Shown: positions 8,198-15,645, numbered from the stretch's first letter. The stretch is DNA of 47,445 nucleotides from Phytomonospora sp040655735 (GCF_040655735.1 NZ_JBFAKK010000027.1:1-47445); one strand, 5' to 3'. Made by a program: numbers and translations. Notes: generated from the letters alone by a model not told the origin.

Positions 8198-9877
8198 ATG
8201 AGACGTGTTGATGAGATCGCCGACAAATACGTTGAGGAGTCGATCGCGCTCAGCCCGATCACCGCGACGTACCAGGGCGTGTCCGGCCAAGACCACGAAC
8301 TGGACGACTTCTCCCCCGCCGGGCTGGCCGCCGAGGCCGATCTGACCCGCCGCACCCTTGCCGACCTCGACGCCGCGACCCCCGTCGACGAGCGCGAGCA
8401 GGTCGCCAAGGACGGCATGGTCGAGCGCCTCGCCCTGTCGCTCGAACGCCACGACGCCGGCGACGCGGCCGACCTCAACGTCATCGCCAGCCCTCTCCAG
8501 GGCATCCGCCAGATCTTCGACCTGATGACGATCGGCAGCGAGGAGCAGGCCGCCAACATCGCCGCCCGCCTCGGCAAGGTCCCCGAAGCCCTCGACGGCT
8601 ACCGCGAGACCCTCCGTGAGGCCGCCGCCTCCGGTCGCGTCGCCGCCCTCCGGCAGGTCCGGGAGTGCGCCGACCAGTGCGACAACTGGAACGGCGCCGG
8701 CGGCGACGACTTCTGGGCCGGGCTCGTCTCGCGCGTCAACGTCGACGGGTCGGCGCCCATGGGCGCCCTCGCCGGCGACCTCGCGGCCGGCGCGGAGGCC
8801 GCCCGACGTGGTGTCGCGGAGTTCGGTTCCTTCCTGCGCGACGAGCTCGCCCCGCAGGCGCCCGAGAGCGACGCCGCCGGAGCCGAGCGCTACGCGCGCG
8901 CCTCCCGCTACTTCCTCGGCGCGGCCGTCGACCTCCAGGAGACCTACGAGTGGGGCTTCGCCGAGCTCCACCGCATCGAGTCGGAGATGCGCCGCGTCGC
9001 CGACAAGATCGTCTCCGGCGGCTCCGTCGACGAGGCCGTCGCCGCCCTCGACGCCGACCCCTCCCGCCACATCGCCGGCAAGGAGGAGTTCCGCGACTGG
9101 ATGCAGGAGCTCGCCGACCGCACCGTCAGCGAACTGGCCGGCACCCACTTCGACATCCCCGAACCGATCCGGCGCATCGAGTGCTGCATCGCGCCGACCG
9201 CCGACGGCGCGATCTACTACACCGGCCCGTCGGAGGACTTCACCCGTCCCGGCCGCATGTGGTGGTCGGTCCCCAACGAGGACGAGGGCTTCTCCACCTG
9301 GCGCGAGGTGACCACCGTCTACCACGAGGGCGTCCCCGGGCACCACCTCCAGGTCGGGCAGACCGCCTACCGCGCCGAACTGCTCAACCGCTACCAGCGG
9401 CTGATGCTGTGGTGCTCCGGGCACGGCGAGGGCTGGGCCCTCTACTCCGAGCGCCTCATGGACGAGCTGGGCTACTTCGACGACCCTGGCGCCAAGCTCG
9501 GCATGCTCGACGCGCAGGCCTTCCGCGCCGCGCGCGTCATCGTCGACATCGGCATGCACCTCGAACTGGAGATCCCGAAGGACAACCCCTTCGGCTTCAA
9601 CCCGGGCGCGCGCTGGAACGCCGACCTCGGCTGGGACTTCATGCGCGGCCACTGCCGCATCGACGACCCCATGCTGCGCTTCGAGCTGTCGCGCTACCTC
9701 GGGTGGCCGGGTCAGGCGCCGTCGTACAAGGTCGGCGAGCGCATCTGGCTCCAGGCCCGCGAGGACGCCCGGGCCCGCAAGGGCGCCGGCTTCGACCTCA
9801 AGCAGTTCCACACCGACGCGCTCAACCTCGGCGCGCTGGGTCTCGACCCGTTCCGCAAGGCGATGGAGCGGATCTAG
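8198..9877 (+). CDS. DUF885-family zinc metallopeptidase
   Basis: 559-residue cytoplasmic protein of the DUF885 family, predicted gluzincin-like peptidases. The metal-binding motif YHEGVPGHHLQ is near residues 375-385 and a second conserved motif GHGEGWALYSERLM about 35 residues later supplies further ligands; the C-terminal RYLGWPGQAPSYKVGERIW is also diagnostic. No signal peptide is seen. It follows tyrA by 10 bp and ends in a strong hairpin. The substrate is unknown; the family's known link is to peptide degradation. Annotation as a metallopeptidase rests on the motif and family, not on specific biochemical evidence. Confidence 0.88.
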   Translation: MRRVDEIADKYVEESIALSPITATYQGVSGQDHELDDFSPAGLAAEADLTRRTLADLDAATPVDEREQVAKDGMVERLALSLERHDAGDAADLNVIASPLQGIRQIFDLMTIGSEEQAANIAARLGKVPEALDGYRETLREAAASGRVAALRQVRECADQCDNWNGAGGDDFWAGLVSRVNVDGSAPMGALAGDLAAGAEAARRGVAEFGSFLRDELAPQAPESDAAGAERYARASRYFLGAAVDLQETYEWGFAELHRIESEMRRVADKIVSGGSVDEAVAALDADPSRHIAGKEEFRDWMQELADRTVSELAGTHFDIPEPIRRIECCIAPTADGAIYYTGPSEDFTRPGRMWWSVPNEDEGFSTWREVTTVYHEGVPGHHLQVGQTAYRAELLNRYQRLMLWCSGHGEGWALYSERLMDELGYFDDPGAKLGMLDAQAFRAARVIVDIGMHLELEIPKDNPFGFNPGARWNADLGWDFMRGHCRIDDPMLRFELSRYLGWPGQAPSYKVGERIWLQAREDARARKGAGFDLKQFHTDALNLGALGLDPFRKAMERI

Positions 9878-9898
9878 GGTTTCCCGCCTGACGCACGC

Positions 9899-9930
9899 GA
9901 CGCCGCCGCCCCTTCCCGGGCGGCGGCGTC
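9899..9930 (+). terminator. Terminator hairpin after the DUF885 gene
   Basis: 13-bp perfect stem: GACGCCGCCGCCC at 9899-9911 and its complement at 9918-9930, 6-base loop, starting 22 bases after the stop codon. No T-tract. Confidence 0.8.
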
Positions 9931-9958
9931 GTCGTGGATGCCGGGGGGTGCGGTCTAG

Positions 9959-9974
9959 GGCGTGTTTGCAAAGG
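9959..9974 (+). repeat. Left terminal inverted repeat of the IS
   Basis: GGCGTGTTTGCAAAGG, exact complement of the right end. Confidence 0.9.
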
Positions 9975-9991
9975 GGTGGGATGATGGGTGG

Positions 9992-10390
9992 GTGATTCGT
10001 CGGTATGAGTTGTCGGATGCTGAGTGGGATGTGCTGGCCGGGCTGTTGCCGCCGGTGATGCAGGGTGGTCGGCCTCGCCTGGATGATCGGCGGGTGTTGA
10101 ACGGGATCGTGTGGAAGATCCGTTCGGGTGCTCCGTGGCGGGATGTCCCTGATCGTTATGGCCCTTGGCGCAGTATCTATGCGCGTTTTCGCAGGTGGGC
10201 GCTGGATGGGACGTTTCAGCGGCTGCTTGCGGGGTTGCAGGCGCGGGCTGATGCGCGTGGTGACCTCGACTGGCTGGTGAGCATCGATTCGACGATCACG
10301 CGTGCTCATCAGCACGCGGCTGGCGCTAAAGGGGGCGGAGTGATTCGGGCGAATCGGTTCACGCCATCGGACGATCCCGTGGTGGATTAA
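9992..10390 (+). CDS. IS5-family transposase, orfA (N-terminal part)
   Basis: 132 residues from a GTG start (VIRRYELSDAEW); an earlier in-frame GTG inside the terminal repeat is unlikely. Contains the family's N-terminal helical region (LAGLLPP, RPRLDDRRVLNGIVWKIRSG, PWRDVPDRYGPW) and the first catalytic aspartate in SIDSTITRAHQHAAGAKGG. The frame then runs into a stop at 10388-10390, while the -1 frame continues the conserved protein (GRSRGGLTTKIHLAADG). So this product is either a truncated protein or the upstream part of an orfAB fusion made by -1 ribosomal frameshifting, as known for this IS group. Confidence 0.85.
   Translation: MIRRYELSDAEWDVLAGLLPPVMQGGRPRLDDRRVLNGIVWKIRSGAPWRDVPDRYGPWRSIYARFRRWALDGTFQRLLAGLQARADARGDLDWLVSIDSTITRAHQHAAGAKGGGVIRANRFTPSDDPVVD
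10328..10336 (+). other. Likely -1 ribosomal frameshift site
   Basis: AAAGGGGGC read in frame as AAA GGG GGC; slipping one base back on the G-run gives GGG GGG and enters the orfB frame two codons after its upstream stop. This gives a continuous AGAKGG-RSDSGESV transposase, in agreement with known relatives of the family. Confidence 0.65.
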
Positions 10391-10860
10391 CCACGAAGAT
10401 CCACCTGGCTGCTGACGGGAACGGGCGTGTCCTGTCCTTTGTGCTCTCGGCGGGCAACGTCAATGACTGCACCCGCTTCGAACAGGTCATGGACTCGGTC
10501 AGCATCGCCCGCATCGGACCGGGGCGGCCCCGCACCCGACCCGACCACGTCATCACCGACAAGGGCTACTCGACCCGCGCCATCCGCACCCACCTGCGCA
10601 GACGCGGCATCTCCTGCACGATCCCCGAACGCGCCGACCACAAGACCAACCGCGCCCGCCGAGGCAGCCGCGGAGGCAGGCCGCCAGCCTTCGACCAGCA
10701 GCTCTACAAGAAACGCAACGTCGTCGAACGCTGCTTCAACCAGCTGAAGCAATGGCGCGGCATCGCCACCCGATACGACAAGACCAGCCAGTCCTACCAG
10801 GCAGCAATCACCCTCGCCGCCATCCACCAATGGCTACCCACCTTTGCAAACACGCCCTAG
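10330..10860 (+). CDS. IS5-family transposase, orfB (C-terminal part, by -1 frameshift)
   Basis: The frame opens just after a stop at 10327-10329 and runs to a TAG at 10858-10860. It continues the transposase with AIGRSRGGLTTKIHLAADGNG, the second catalytic Asp in HVITDKGYSTRAIR, and the third, Glu, in KKRNVVERCFNQLKQWRG, the IS5 DDE signature. The first in-frame plausible start codon is at 10441, after the GLTTKIH motif, so expression from a separate start would lose conserved sequence; fusion with orfA is expected. Its stop codon is contributed by the CTAG target duplication, not by the element. Confidence 0.85.
   Translation, partial: RGRSDSGESVHAIGRSRGGLTTKIHLAADGNGRVLSFVLSAGNVNDCTRFEQVMDSVSIARIGPGRPRTRPDHVITDKGYSTRAIRTHLRRRGISCTIPERADHKTNRARRGSRGGRPPAFDQQLYKKRNVVERCFNQLKQWRGIATRYDKTSQSYQAAITLAAIHQWLPTFANTP
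10841..10856 (-). repeat. Right terminal inverted repeat of the IS
   Basis: CCTTTGCAAACACGCC, exact complement of the left end; followed directly by CTAG. Confidence 0.9.
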
Positions 10861-11438
10861 CGGAGGTTGCGGAACTCGTCGACGGTCATCCCGAAGATGA
10901 TGAGGTCCTGGTGGCCGCTCTCGTGGAAGACGGCCTTGCGCAGGCGGCCCTCCATGACGAAGCCGAGGCTCTGGTGGAGGCCCAGGGAGGGTGCGTTGTC
11001 GCCGTGGACCTCGGCCTGGCACTTGGTGTAGCGGCGCTCGCCGAACATGTAGCGCTGGACGATGCGGATGGCCTCGGTGGCGTAGCCGCGCCGCTGCTCC
11101 TCCCGGAAGATCCCGACGCCGTACCAGAACACCCCCGAGGTCGGGTCGAGGCGGTTGGTGCAGATCGAGCCGACCGGCCGGTCGTCGTTGATGTCGGCGA
11201 TGACGAGCCACATCTCGTCGGAGGACGGGCGGGTCGACTGTTCGAGGGCCCACTTCTCGTAGCCGGCGTTGGAGCGCGGCGGGTGGACGCGGTCGCCTAG
11301 GCGCTGGCTGGTGGTGTTGAGGTCGTTGTCGCGGAAACGCTGCCATTCCTTCGGTTCGAGACCGCGAAGGCGGACCCGCCGCCCCGTCCAGATCGAATCG
11401 TGCACACCGATGGCCGCGTACTGAGAGGAGGAGGTCAC
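10857..11438 (-). CDS. GNAT-family N-acetyltransferase (RimJ/RimL type)
   Basis: 193 residues. An opening TGRRVRLRGLEPKEWQRFRDND and the acetyl-CoA-binding region VGIFREEQRRGYATEAIRIV (the R/Q-x-x-G-x-G/A loop, here RRGYA) followed by VHGDNAPSLGLHQSLGFVMEGR are typical of RimJ/RimL-like acetyltransferases, which acetylate protein N-termini, antibiotics or small amines. The substrate cannot be predicted. The TAG stop lies in the CTAG sequence next to the insertion element, so the IS has landed exactly at the gene's end without truncating the protein, but has separated it from its native terminator. A GAGGAGG stretch lies just upstream of the ATG. Confidence 0.85.
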   Translation of the reverse strand: MTSSSQYAAIGVHDSIWTGRRVRLRGLEPKEWQRFRDNDLNTTSQRLGDRVHPPRSNAGYEKWALEQSTRPSSDEMWLVIADINDDRPVGSICTNRLDPTSGVFWYGVGIFREEQRRGYATEAIRIVQRYMFGERRYTKCQAEVHGDNAPSLGLHQSLGFVMEGRLRKAVFHESGHQDLIIFGMTVDEFRNLR

Positions 11439-11518
11439 CAGCGTAGTGTCCCAAGCCCGTCAAGCGGGCTTCGTCTCACCGGTGGACAATCCGGGTCTGG
11501 CCTGGCAACACTTGTGCC

Positions 11519-12187
11519 ATGTCATTGCCTCCCCACATCATCCGAGCCTCGGCCAAGCTGATCTCCGCGCACAGGGGGGAGGCGGGCCTGTCCTTCGTGT
11601 ACGCGCCCGGGCTCTCGCTGCCCGGAGGGGACGCCGAACTCGTGGCGGTGTGGGACCGCGACGAGCTCCCCACACCGCCCGCCGTCGGCGACGTTCCCAT
11701 CAACTACCTGCGGGAGAGCGACTTCGCCGCCGCCGTCGACGCCCTTGAGGAGGGCGACGGGTGGCGTGGGCTCGACTCGCCCGTCAAGACCGTCGCGGGC
11801 TTCGCCTACGGCGTGATGCTCTCCGACCGCTCCGGCGCGGGGACGAAGGCGCGCGGACGCGTGTCGGTGTTCCCCTACCTGCTCACCGACCGCACCGAGG
11901 CGGCGCTGTCGGCCGAGGCGGCGGCCGTCGCCGCCGAGCTGGCGGAGTGCACCGACGGCTGGGCGCGCGCCCACCTCCTCGACGAGGCCCTGCACCGCGC
12001 CTACGTCGCGTGGTTCGCCTCCCACCAGCGCTACTGGCCGGGGCGGACGCGCCGGTACGAGTGGGTGGAGCACTTCGGGCTGAGCGCTGAGGTCGCCGAA
12101 CTGGAGCACGGGATCTGGAACACCTCCGGGGCCGCCGGGCAGGCCGAGCTGTACGCGGGGTTCGTGGAGAAGATCCTGAGCGACTGA
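11519..12187 (+). CDS. Hypothetical protein, 222 aa
   Basis: Soluble, acidic protein starting MSLPPHIIRASAKLISAHRG. The centre has GWRGLDSPVKTVAGFAYGVMLSDRSG and the C-terminal part is helical and aromatic (LHRAYVAWFASHQRYWPGRTRRYEWVEHFG). The pattern is reminiscent of uncharacterised nucleotidyltransferase-like proteins, but I see no definite catalytic motif, so no function is assigned. It starts 80 bp from the divergent acetyltransferase and ends 90 bp before tRNA-Arg. A 7-bp inverted repeat (AAGCCCG/CGGGCTT, 11453-11471) lies in its leader. Confidence 0.6.
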   Translation: MSLPPHIIRASAKLISAHRGEAGLSFVYAPGLSLPGGDAELVAVWDRDELPTPPAVGDVPINYLRESDFAAAVDALEEGDGWRGLDSPVKTVAGFAYGVMLSDRSGAGTKARGRVSVFPYLLTDRTEAALSAEAAAVAAELAECTDGWARAHLLDEALHRAYVAWFASHQRYWPGRTRRYEWVEHFGLSAEVAELEHGIWNTSGAAGQAELYAGFVEKILSD

Positions 12188-12233
12188 CGTGCGGTGGGGC
12201 ACAGTGCTTAACCCGCTCGCGGGGCGCTGCGGG

Positions 12234-12255
12234 GACCGGTTAGTATTAGCCGGTC
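12234..12255. promoter_or_regulatory. Palindrome and -10-like element upstream of tRNA-Arg
   Basis: GACCGG (12234-12239) and CCGGTC (12250-12255) flank TAGTAT (12241-12246), a good -10 match 32 bases before the mature tRNA. No clear -35 is visible. Probably the tRNA promoter region. Confidence 0.35.
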
Positions 12256-12277
12256 GCCGCCGCTGGGCGGTGAAGCT

Positions 12278-12353
12278 GCGCCCGTAGCTCAACGGATAGA
12301 GCATCTGACTACGGATCAGAAGGTTAGGGGTTCGAATCCCTTCGGGCGCGCCA
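12278..12353 (+). tRNA. tRNA-Arg (anticodon ACG)
   Basis: Full cloverleaf: acceptor GCGCCCG (12278-12284) pairs with CGGGCGC (12343-12349), discriminator G, encoded CCA at 12351-12353. Anticodon stem TCTGA/TCAGA encloses the loop CTACGGA, giving ACG, normally deaminated to ICG to read CGU, CGC and CGA. The T-arm contains GGTTCGAATCC. A hairpin with a T-run follows. Confidence 0.97.
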
Positions 12354-12358
12354 GACGG

Positions 12359-12389
12359 ACCGCCCTCCGCTTGCCGGGGGGCGGTTTTT
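12359..12389 (+). terminator. Intrinsic terminator after tRNA-Arg
   Basis: ACCGCCC (12359-12365) pairs with GGGCGGT (12379-12385) and is followed by a run of five T (12385-12389), one of the few hairpins with a T-tract in this GC-rich part. Confidence 0.85.
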
Positions 12390-12468
12390 CGTGTCTCGGG
12401 GCTGGTTTGCGCCCAGGGTGCGGCGCGCTTGCGCGGGGAACAGCGGAGATCTTGGCAATGTTGACGAC

Positions 12469-13548
12469 ATGCCTTTACCGACCGGGGCCGCAACGTCGGC
12501 CCGGAATCCGCCGGACCATCGAAATGCCCGCGACTGGCGCGTTCTGCTCGCCACGGCTGCGGCGAGTGGAGCGGCCGGGCTGAGCGTCAACCAGCTTCAC
12601 ACCGACTTCGGCCGTCCCGGAACCGTGATCGCGATCGCCGTCGCGGCCCTCACGGGGTCGGTGGTCTTCCTCCGAGGGCTGCACCCGGAGGCGGCGCTGC
12701 GCCGGTTCGCGCGGTGGGCGCTGTTCGCGGTCACCGTCGCCGGCATCGGGATGGCTGCCTGGACTACCGGGGGATGGTCTGCCGGGGGCCTGATCGCCGC
12801 CTCGCTGGCGACCATGACCGCCGTGCTCCTGCCCACCGACCGGATCGTCGCGACCACGGTCCTGGCGGCCGCGAGCGCCGCCGGAATCGGTGTCGTCGCG
12901 TTGAGTTCGGCGATGGCGTCGGTTTTTCGGGCAGACGGTGCGCTCGCGCCCCTGATCGGCCTGTGTCTTGGGGCCGCGGGCTTGCTGGCGGCCGCAGGCT
13001 ACCTCCGGGACAGCCCTTTACCGCTGGGCCTGAGCGGAATCGCCGCCGGAGCGGGGAGCATCATCGGGGCGGTCGTGTACATCCAGCAGGGCATTTCCCC
13101 GGTGGCCGCCCTGACGGGTTTCGCGATCGGAACCGCGGCGTGTGCGGTCGGGATCGGGTTCATGCGCGGCTGGCGACCGCTCACCGGCATCATGGCCATG
13201 GGCGCCGGTGCGGCGATCATCTGGGGTGGCACCCACGCGGTGTCGAGCGCGCGGCACTTGAGGGTCCTCGACGAGCTGGCCTATCTCGGCATCGGCGCCG
13301 CCGCGATCGGTATTGGTCTTGGCCACCTGTCCCGCAGCCGCAGGCTCACTTTCCTCACCGGGGTCATCGCCGCAAGCGCGACTCTCTGCGCCGGGTTCGC
13401 CTATTTCCTGACCGGCAGGCACTTGGGCGGCGTCACGGGGATCGGTGTCGGTCTGGCGGTTCTCGGCGCGACCCTGGCCTTGTCCAGCGTCGACACAACA
13501 CTGCGCACCTGGTGGACCGCCGTGCGGCAGCCGCCCCCACCGGGCTAA
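12469..13548 (+). CDS. Polytopic membrane protein of unknown function
   Basis: 359 residues from MPLPTGAATSARNPP; the frame is open upstream but that part overlaps the tRNA terminator region. After a polar N-terminus of about 30 residues there are roughly ten or eleven hydrophobic segments separated by very short loops, with almost no soluble domain, from GVAAASGAAG-like helix 1 to LAVLGATLAL near the end. There are no recognised transporter motifs. It is convergent with the WYL regulator; the stop codons overlap by 2 bases (TAA 13546-13548 against CTA 13545-13547). The ribosome binding site is weak, so the start is uncertain. Confidence 0.6.
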   Translation: MPLPTGAATSARNPPDHRNARDWRVLLATAAASGAAGLSVNQLHTDFGRPGTVIAIAVAALTGSVVFLRGLHPEAALRRFARWALFAVTVAGIGMAAWTTGGWSAGGLIAASLATMTAVLLPTDRIVATTVLAAASAAGIGVVALSSAMASVFRADGALAPLIGLCLGAAGLLAAAGYLRDSPLPLGLSGIAAGAGSIIGAVVYIQQGISPVAALTGFAIGTAACAVGIGFMRGWRPLTGIMAMGAGAAIIWGGTHAVSSARHLRVLDELAYLGIGAAAIGIGLGHLSRSRRLTFLTGVIAASATLCAGFAYFLTGRHLGGVTGIGVGLAVLGATLALSSVDTTLRTWWTAVRQPPPPG

Positions 13549-14528
13549 TCCCCACGCCGAGGCCCCACATACCTCTCCACCATCCCCTCCCCCCGCTCCC
13601 GCAACGCATCGCGCAGCCACTGCGGCGCCAGCGCCTCCCCGCCCGTCGAGAGCTGCCACAGCGCCCACACCGCGTGCCGCGCGTCCTGGAACGTCACCTC
13701 CATCCGCAGCCACCCGTCGGCGTCGGTGTCCTCCGCGAGAACCGCCAGGGCGGTGCCGACCAGCTCCTCGCGCCGCGCGGGGTCCAGCCGCACGAGCACG
13801 GCGACCTGCTCCCCGCCGGTCCGAAACCGCGTACTGCGCTCCTGCCAGGCGCGGCCGAGGTCGACGCGGTCGGAGCGCTCGGCGGCCTCGGCGAGTTCCT
13901 CGGCGGCGCGGATCCGCGACAGCCGGTAGGTGCGGTCCTCGCCGTCCCTCGCCGCGAGCAGGTAGCCCTGCCCTCGCACGGTGACCAGGCCGATCGGGTC
14001 GACCGTTCGCCACTGCGGCGCCTTGCCGACGGCCTCGTAGCGGATGCGCAGCTTGTGCCCGGCGAACACCGCGCGCCGGACCTCGATCATCGTCGAGTCG
14101 GGCACTTCCTCGCCTGCCTGCCGGCGGGCGAGCAGGTCGGTCTCGGGCTCGATGAGCAGCCGCTCGGCGACTCCGGCGGCGGCGTCGCGGTAGCTGTCGG
14201 GCAGCGCGTCGACGACCTTCAGCATCGCCGAAGCGAGCGCCGAGCCGAGGCCGAACACCTGCGCGCCCCTGCGTGAGCCGGCGACCAGCAGGGCGAGCGC
14301 CTCGTCGTGGTTGAGCCCGGTGAGTTCGGTCCGGAAGCCGGGCAGCAGCGCGAATCCGCCGTGCCGGCCGCGTTCGGCGTAGACGGGGACGCCCGCCGCC
14401 GACAGTGCCTCGACGTCGCGGAGCACGGTGCGGGTGGACACCTCCAGCTCGCGGGCCAGGGCGGTCGCCGACAGCCGGCCGTGCTGCCGCAGCAGGAGCA
14501 CCAGGGAGACCAGGCGGTCGGCGCGCAT
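13545..14528 (-). CDS. WYL-domain (YafY/DeoR-like) transcriptional regulator
   Basis: 327 residues starting MRADRLVSLVLLLRQHGRLS, a typical HTH_11 opening; the helix-turn-helix continues as ATALARELEVSTRTVLRDVEALSAAGVPVYAERGRHGG (to about residue 60). The WYL region around residues 150-220 includes RIRYEAVGKAPQWRTVDPIGLVTVRGQGYLLA and RTYRLSRIRAAEEL, thought to bind a small ligand. It is divergent from the RidA-family gene with an interrupted palindrome in between, so it probably controls ridA and itself. WYL regulators act as repressors or activators; the direction cannot be read from sequence. Confidence 0.88.
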   Translation of the reverse strand: MRADRLVSLVLLLRQHGRLSATALARELEVSTRTVLRDVEALSAAGVPVYAERGRHGGFALLPGFRTELTGLNHDEALALLVAGSRRGAQVFGLGSALASAMLKVVDALPDSYRDAAAGVAERLLIEPETDLLARRQAGEEVPDSTMIEVRRAVFAGHKLRIRYEAVGKAPQWRTVDPIGLVTVRGQGYLLAARDGEDRTYRLSRIRAAEELAEAAERSDRVDLGRAWQERSTRFRTGGEQVAVLVRLDPARREELVGTALAVLAEDTDADGWLRMEVTFQDARHAVWALWQLSTGGEALAPQWLRDALRERGEGMVERYVGPRRGD

Positions 14529-14543
14529 GCCGAAATTGTGCCA

Positions 14544-14573
14544 GCAATACACGACAGGAGGTGTCGTGATTGC
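14544..14573. promoter_or_regulatory. Predicted operator between the WYL regulator and RidA genes
   Basis: GCAATACACGACA (14544-14556) and TGTCGTGATTGC (14562-14573) are inverted copies, 12 bp matching apart from one bulged A, separated by GGAGG. It lies 16-45 bases upstream of the regulator's start. Confidence 0.6.
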
Positions 14574-14644
14574 TTGGGAGGCTCATCGCAGGACGTCCGC
14601 AAGGGCGCGCCGAACCCGATGAGACGAATGGATCTGACGTGACG

Positions 14645-15040
14645 ATGGAACGAACCGCGGTCAACCCGGTGACGTGGTCGGTGGAGATGGGATTCAACCA
14701 GGGCGAGGTCGTCTCCGGCCACACCCGGACCCTGTACTGCTCCGGGCAGACCGCCATGGACGCCGACGGCAAGCCGCAGCACGAGGGCGACATGGCGGCG
14801 CAGCTGGCGTTGAGCGTCGACAACCTGGAGGCCGTGCTGGCCGAGGCGGGGATGTCGCTGGCGAACCTGATCCGCCTCAACGTCTACACCACCGACGTCG
14901 ACCTGCTCTTCCAGCACTACGGCGGGCTCGCCTCGCGACTGGGCGCCGCCCGCGTCGCGCCGGCCACCACGATGCTCGGGGTGACACGCCTGGCGATCCC
15001 GGGCCAGCTCGTCGAGCTCGAAGGCACCGCCGTCGCGTAG
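14645..15040 (+). CDS. RidA-family (YjgF/UK114) protein
   Basis: 131 residues. RidA proteins hydrolyse reactive enamine/imine intermediates; the family also includes distinct subfamilies with other roles. Visible hallmarks are GHTRTLYCSGQTAMDADGK, the helix MAAQLALSVDNLEAVLAEAGMSLANLIRLNVYTTD and the end ATTMLGVTRLAIPGQLVELEGTAVA. The conserved Arg of canonical RidA, in the usual G-x-R-P-A-R position, is replaced here (RVAPATTMLG), so this is probably a non-canonical subfamily. Upstream in-frame sequence lies in the operator region and is not used. A strong terminator hairpin follows at 15047. It is divergent from the WYL regulator, its likely controller. Confidence 0.85.
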   Translation: MERTAVNPVTWSVEMGFNQGEVVSGHTRTLYCSGQTAMDADGKPQHEGDMAAQLALSVDNLEAVLAEAGMSLANLIRLNVYTTDVDLLFQHYGGLASRLGAARVAPATTMLGVTRLAIPGQLVELEGTAVA

Positions 15041-15046
15041 CGCATC

Positions 15047-15079
15047 GCCGCCCGTGCCGCGGAAAACGGCACGGGCGGC
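15047..15079 (+). terminator. Terminator hairpin after the RidA gene
   Basis: 13-bp perfect stem: GCCGCCCGTGCCG at 15047-15059, complement at 15067-15079, loop CGGAAAA; starts 6 bases after the stop codon. Confidence 0.85.
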
Positions 15080-15080
15080 G

Positions 15081-15149
15081 CACAGAGGGGTCGCCGCGCG
15101 ACTGCGCGCCGAGCACGGCGTCACCGTCACCGACCTGCGCCCGGAGTGA
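15081..15149 (+). pseudogene. Possible remnant of a gene's 3' end
   Basis: In one frame the stretch reads HRGVAARLRAEHGVTVTDLRPE then TGA (15147-15149), which looks like a normal actinobacterial protein C-terminus, but no start or body precedes it because the RidA terminator is directly upstream. It may be a deletion remnant or chance coding-like sequence. Confidence 0.2.
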
Positions 15150-15263
15150 GCACCTGGCCCGATCACACAGACCCGCCCCCACCAGCCCAAACTCTGCCAG
15201 CTCATACAGATCAGGGCGAACTCGAACACTCCCCGTGTAACGACCACTCTCCCCACTCGCCCC

Positions 15264-15291
15264 TTGACTTTCCGTTCCCGATCACTAAGCT
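15264..15291 (+). promoter_or_regulatory. Predicted promoter of peptide gene 1
   Basis: TTGACT (15264-15269), 16-bp spacer, TAAGCT (15286-15291). It lies 36 bases upstream of the start codon and 24 bases before the AAGGAGG ribosome binding site (15315-15321). Confidence 0.5.
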
Positions 15292-15326
15292 CCTGCCTCA
15301 AGTCCGATCTTCCCAAGGAGGCACGA

Positions 15327-15503
15327 ATGCCCAAGATCACCGCAATCGCCGACCGTCTGCTCAACCGTCTCGCCCCCAAGGCGGCGGCCGACGCGTCCTG
15401 CGGCACGTACTACCAGTGCGACGGCGGCCCGAAGATCAAGTGCGTCATTTCCTGCGAGACCGGCGAGCACGTCTGTGAACTCGTCCCCGGCTGGTGCTGG
15501 TAA
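15327..15503 (+). CDS. Small six-cysteine peptide 1 (58 aa), candidate RiPP-like precursor
   Basis: The ATG at 15327 is preceded by a perfect AAGGAGG at 5 bases, so the start is firm despite an open frame upstream. Residues 1-23 are a leader-like, Cys-free amphipathic region (MPKITAIADRLLNRLAPK then AAADA); residues 24-58 hold six cysteines at 25, 31, 39, 43, 50 and 57 and end GWCW. There is no Sec signal peptide. D9-R10-x-x-x-R14-L15 is shared at identical positions with the peptide encoded at 16588-16791. The layout of leader plus Cys-rich core suggests a processed peptide, either disulfide-rich or thioether-modified. No lanthionine synthetase, radical-SAM, YcaO, protease or ABC transporter gene is in the window. 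Family not recognised; role unknown. Confidence 0.75.
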   Translation: MPKITAIADRLLNRLAPKAAADASCGTYYQCDGGPKIKCVISCETGEHVCELVPGWCW

Positions 15504-15561
15504 CCCCGCGACCCGCACCCGACCCGCGTGAACCCCCGTAATCACGCACCCCGCACGTAAG

Positions 15562-15635
15562 GCCGACGGCGCCCGCGAGCCGTCGGCGCAGGAAGGACCA
15601 CCCGGCAACCCCGGCATCCGCCAGGCGGTCCTTCC
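15562..15635. terminator. Two consecutive hairpins between convergent genes
   Basis: GCCGACGGC/GCCGTCGGC (15562-15570 and 15579-15587) and GGAAGGACC/GGTCCTTCC (15591-15599 and 15627-15635). They separate peptide gene 1 from the convergent VOC gene and probably end transcription from both sides. Confidence 0.65.
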
Positions 15636-15645
15636 CCCGCACCGC

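Larger units (their letters stand above)
9958..10857 (+). mobile_element. IS5-family insertion sequence (IS427-like, about 0.9 kb)
   Basis: Ends are 16-bp perfect terminal inverted repeats, GGCGTGTTTGCAAAGG at 9959-9974 and its complement at 10841-10856. CTAG flanks both ends (9955-9958 and 10857-10860), consistent with a 4-bp YTAR-type duplication of IS5 elements; a 2-bp TA duplication with ends one base further out cannot be excluded. Two overlapping frames encode a DDE transposase by -1 frameshifting. The codon use is visibly less GC-biased in its first half than the neighbours', suggesting recent arrival. The element looks complete and possibly active. Confidence 0.9.

Noticed and set aside
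8153..10315. 720-codon minus-strand frame spanning the DUF885 gene and IS
   Set aside because: Crosses the IS boundary and antisenses the clear zinc-motif peptidase; not a plausible gene.
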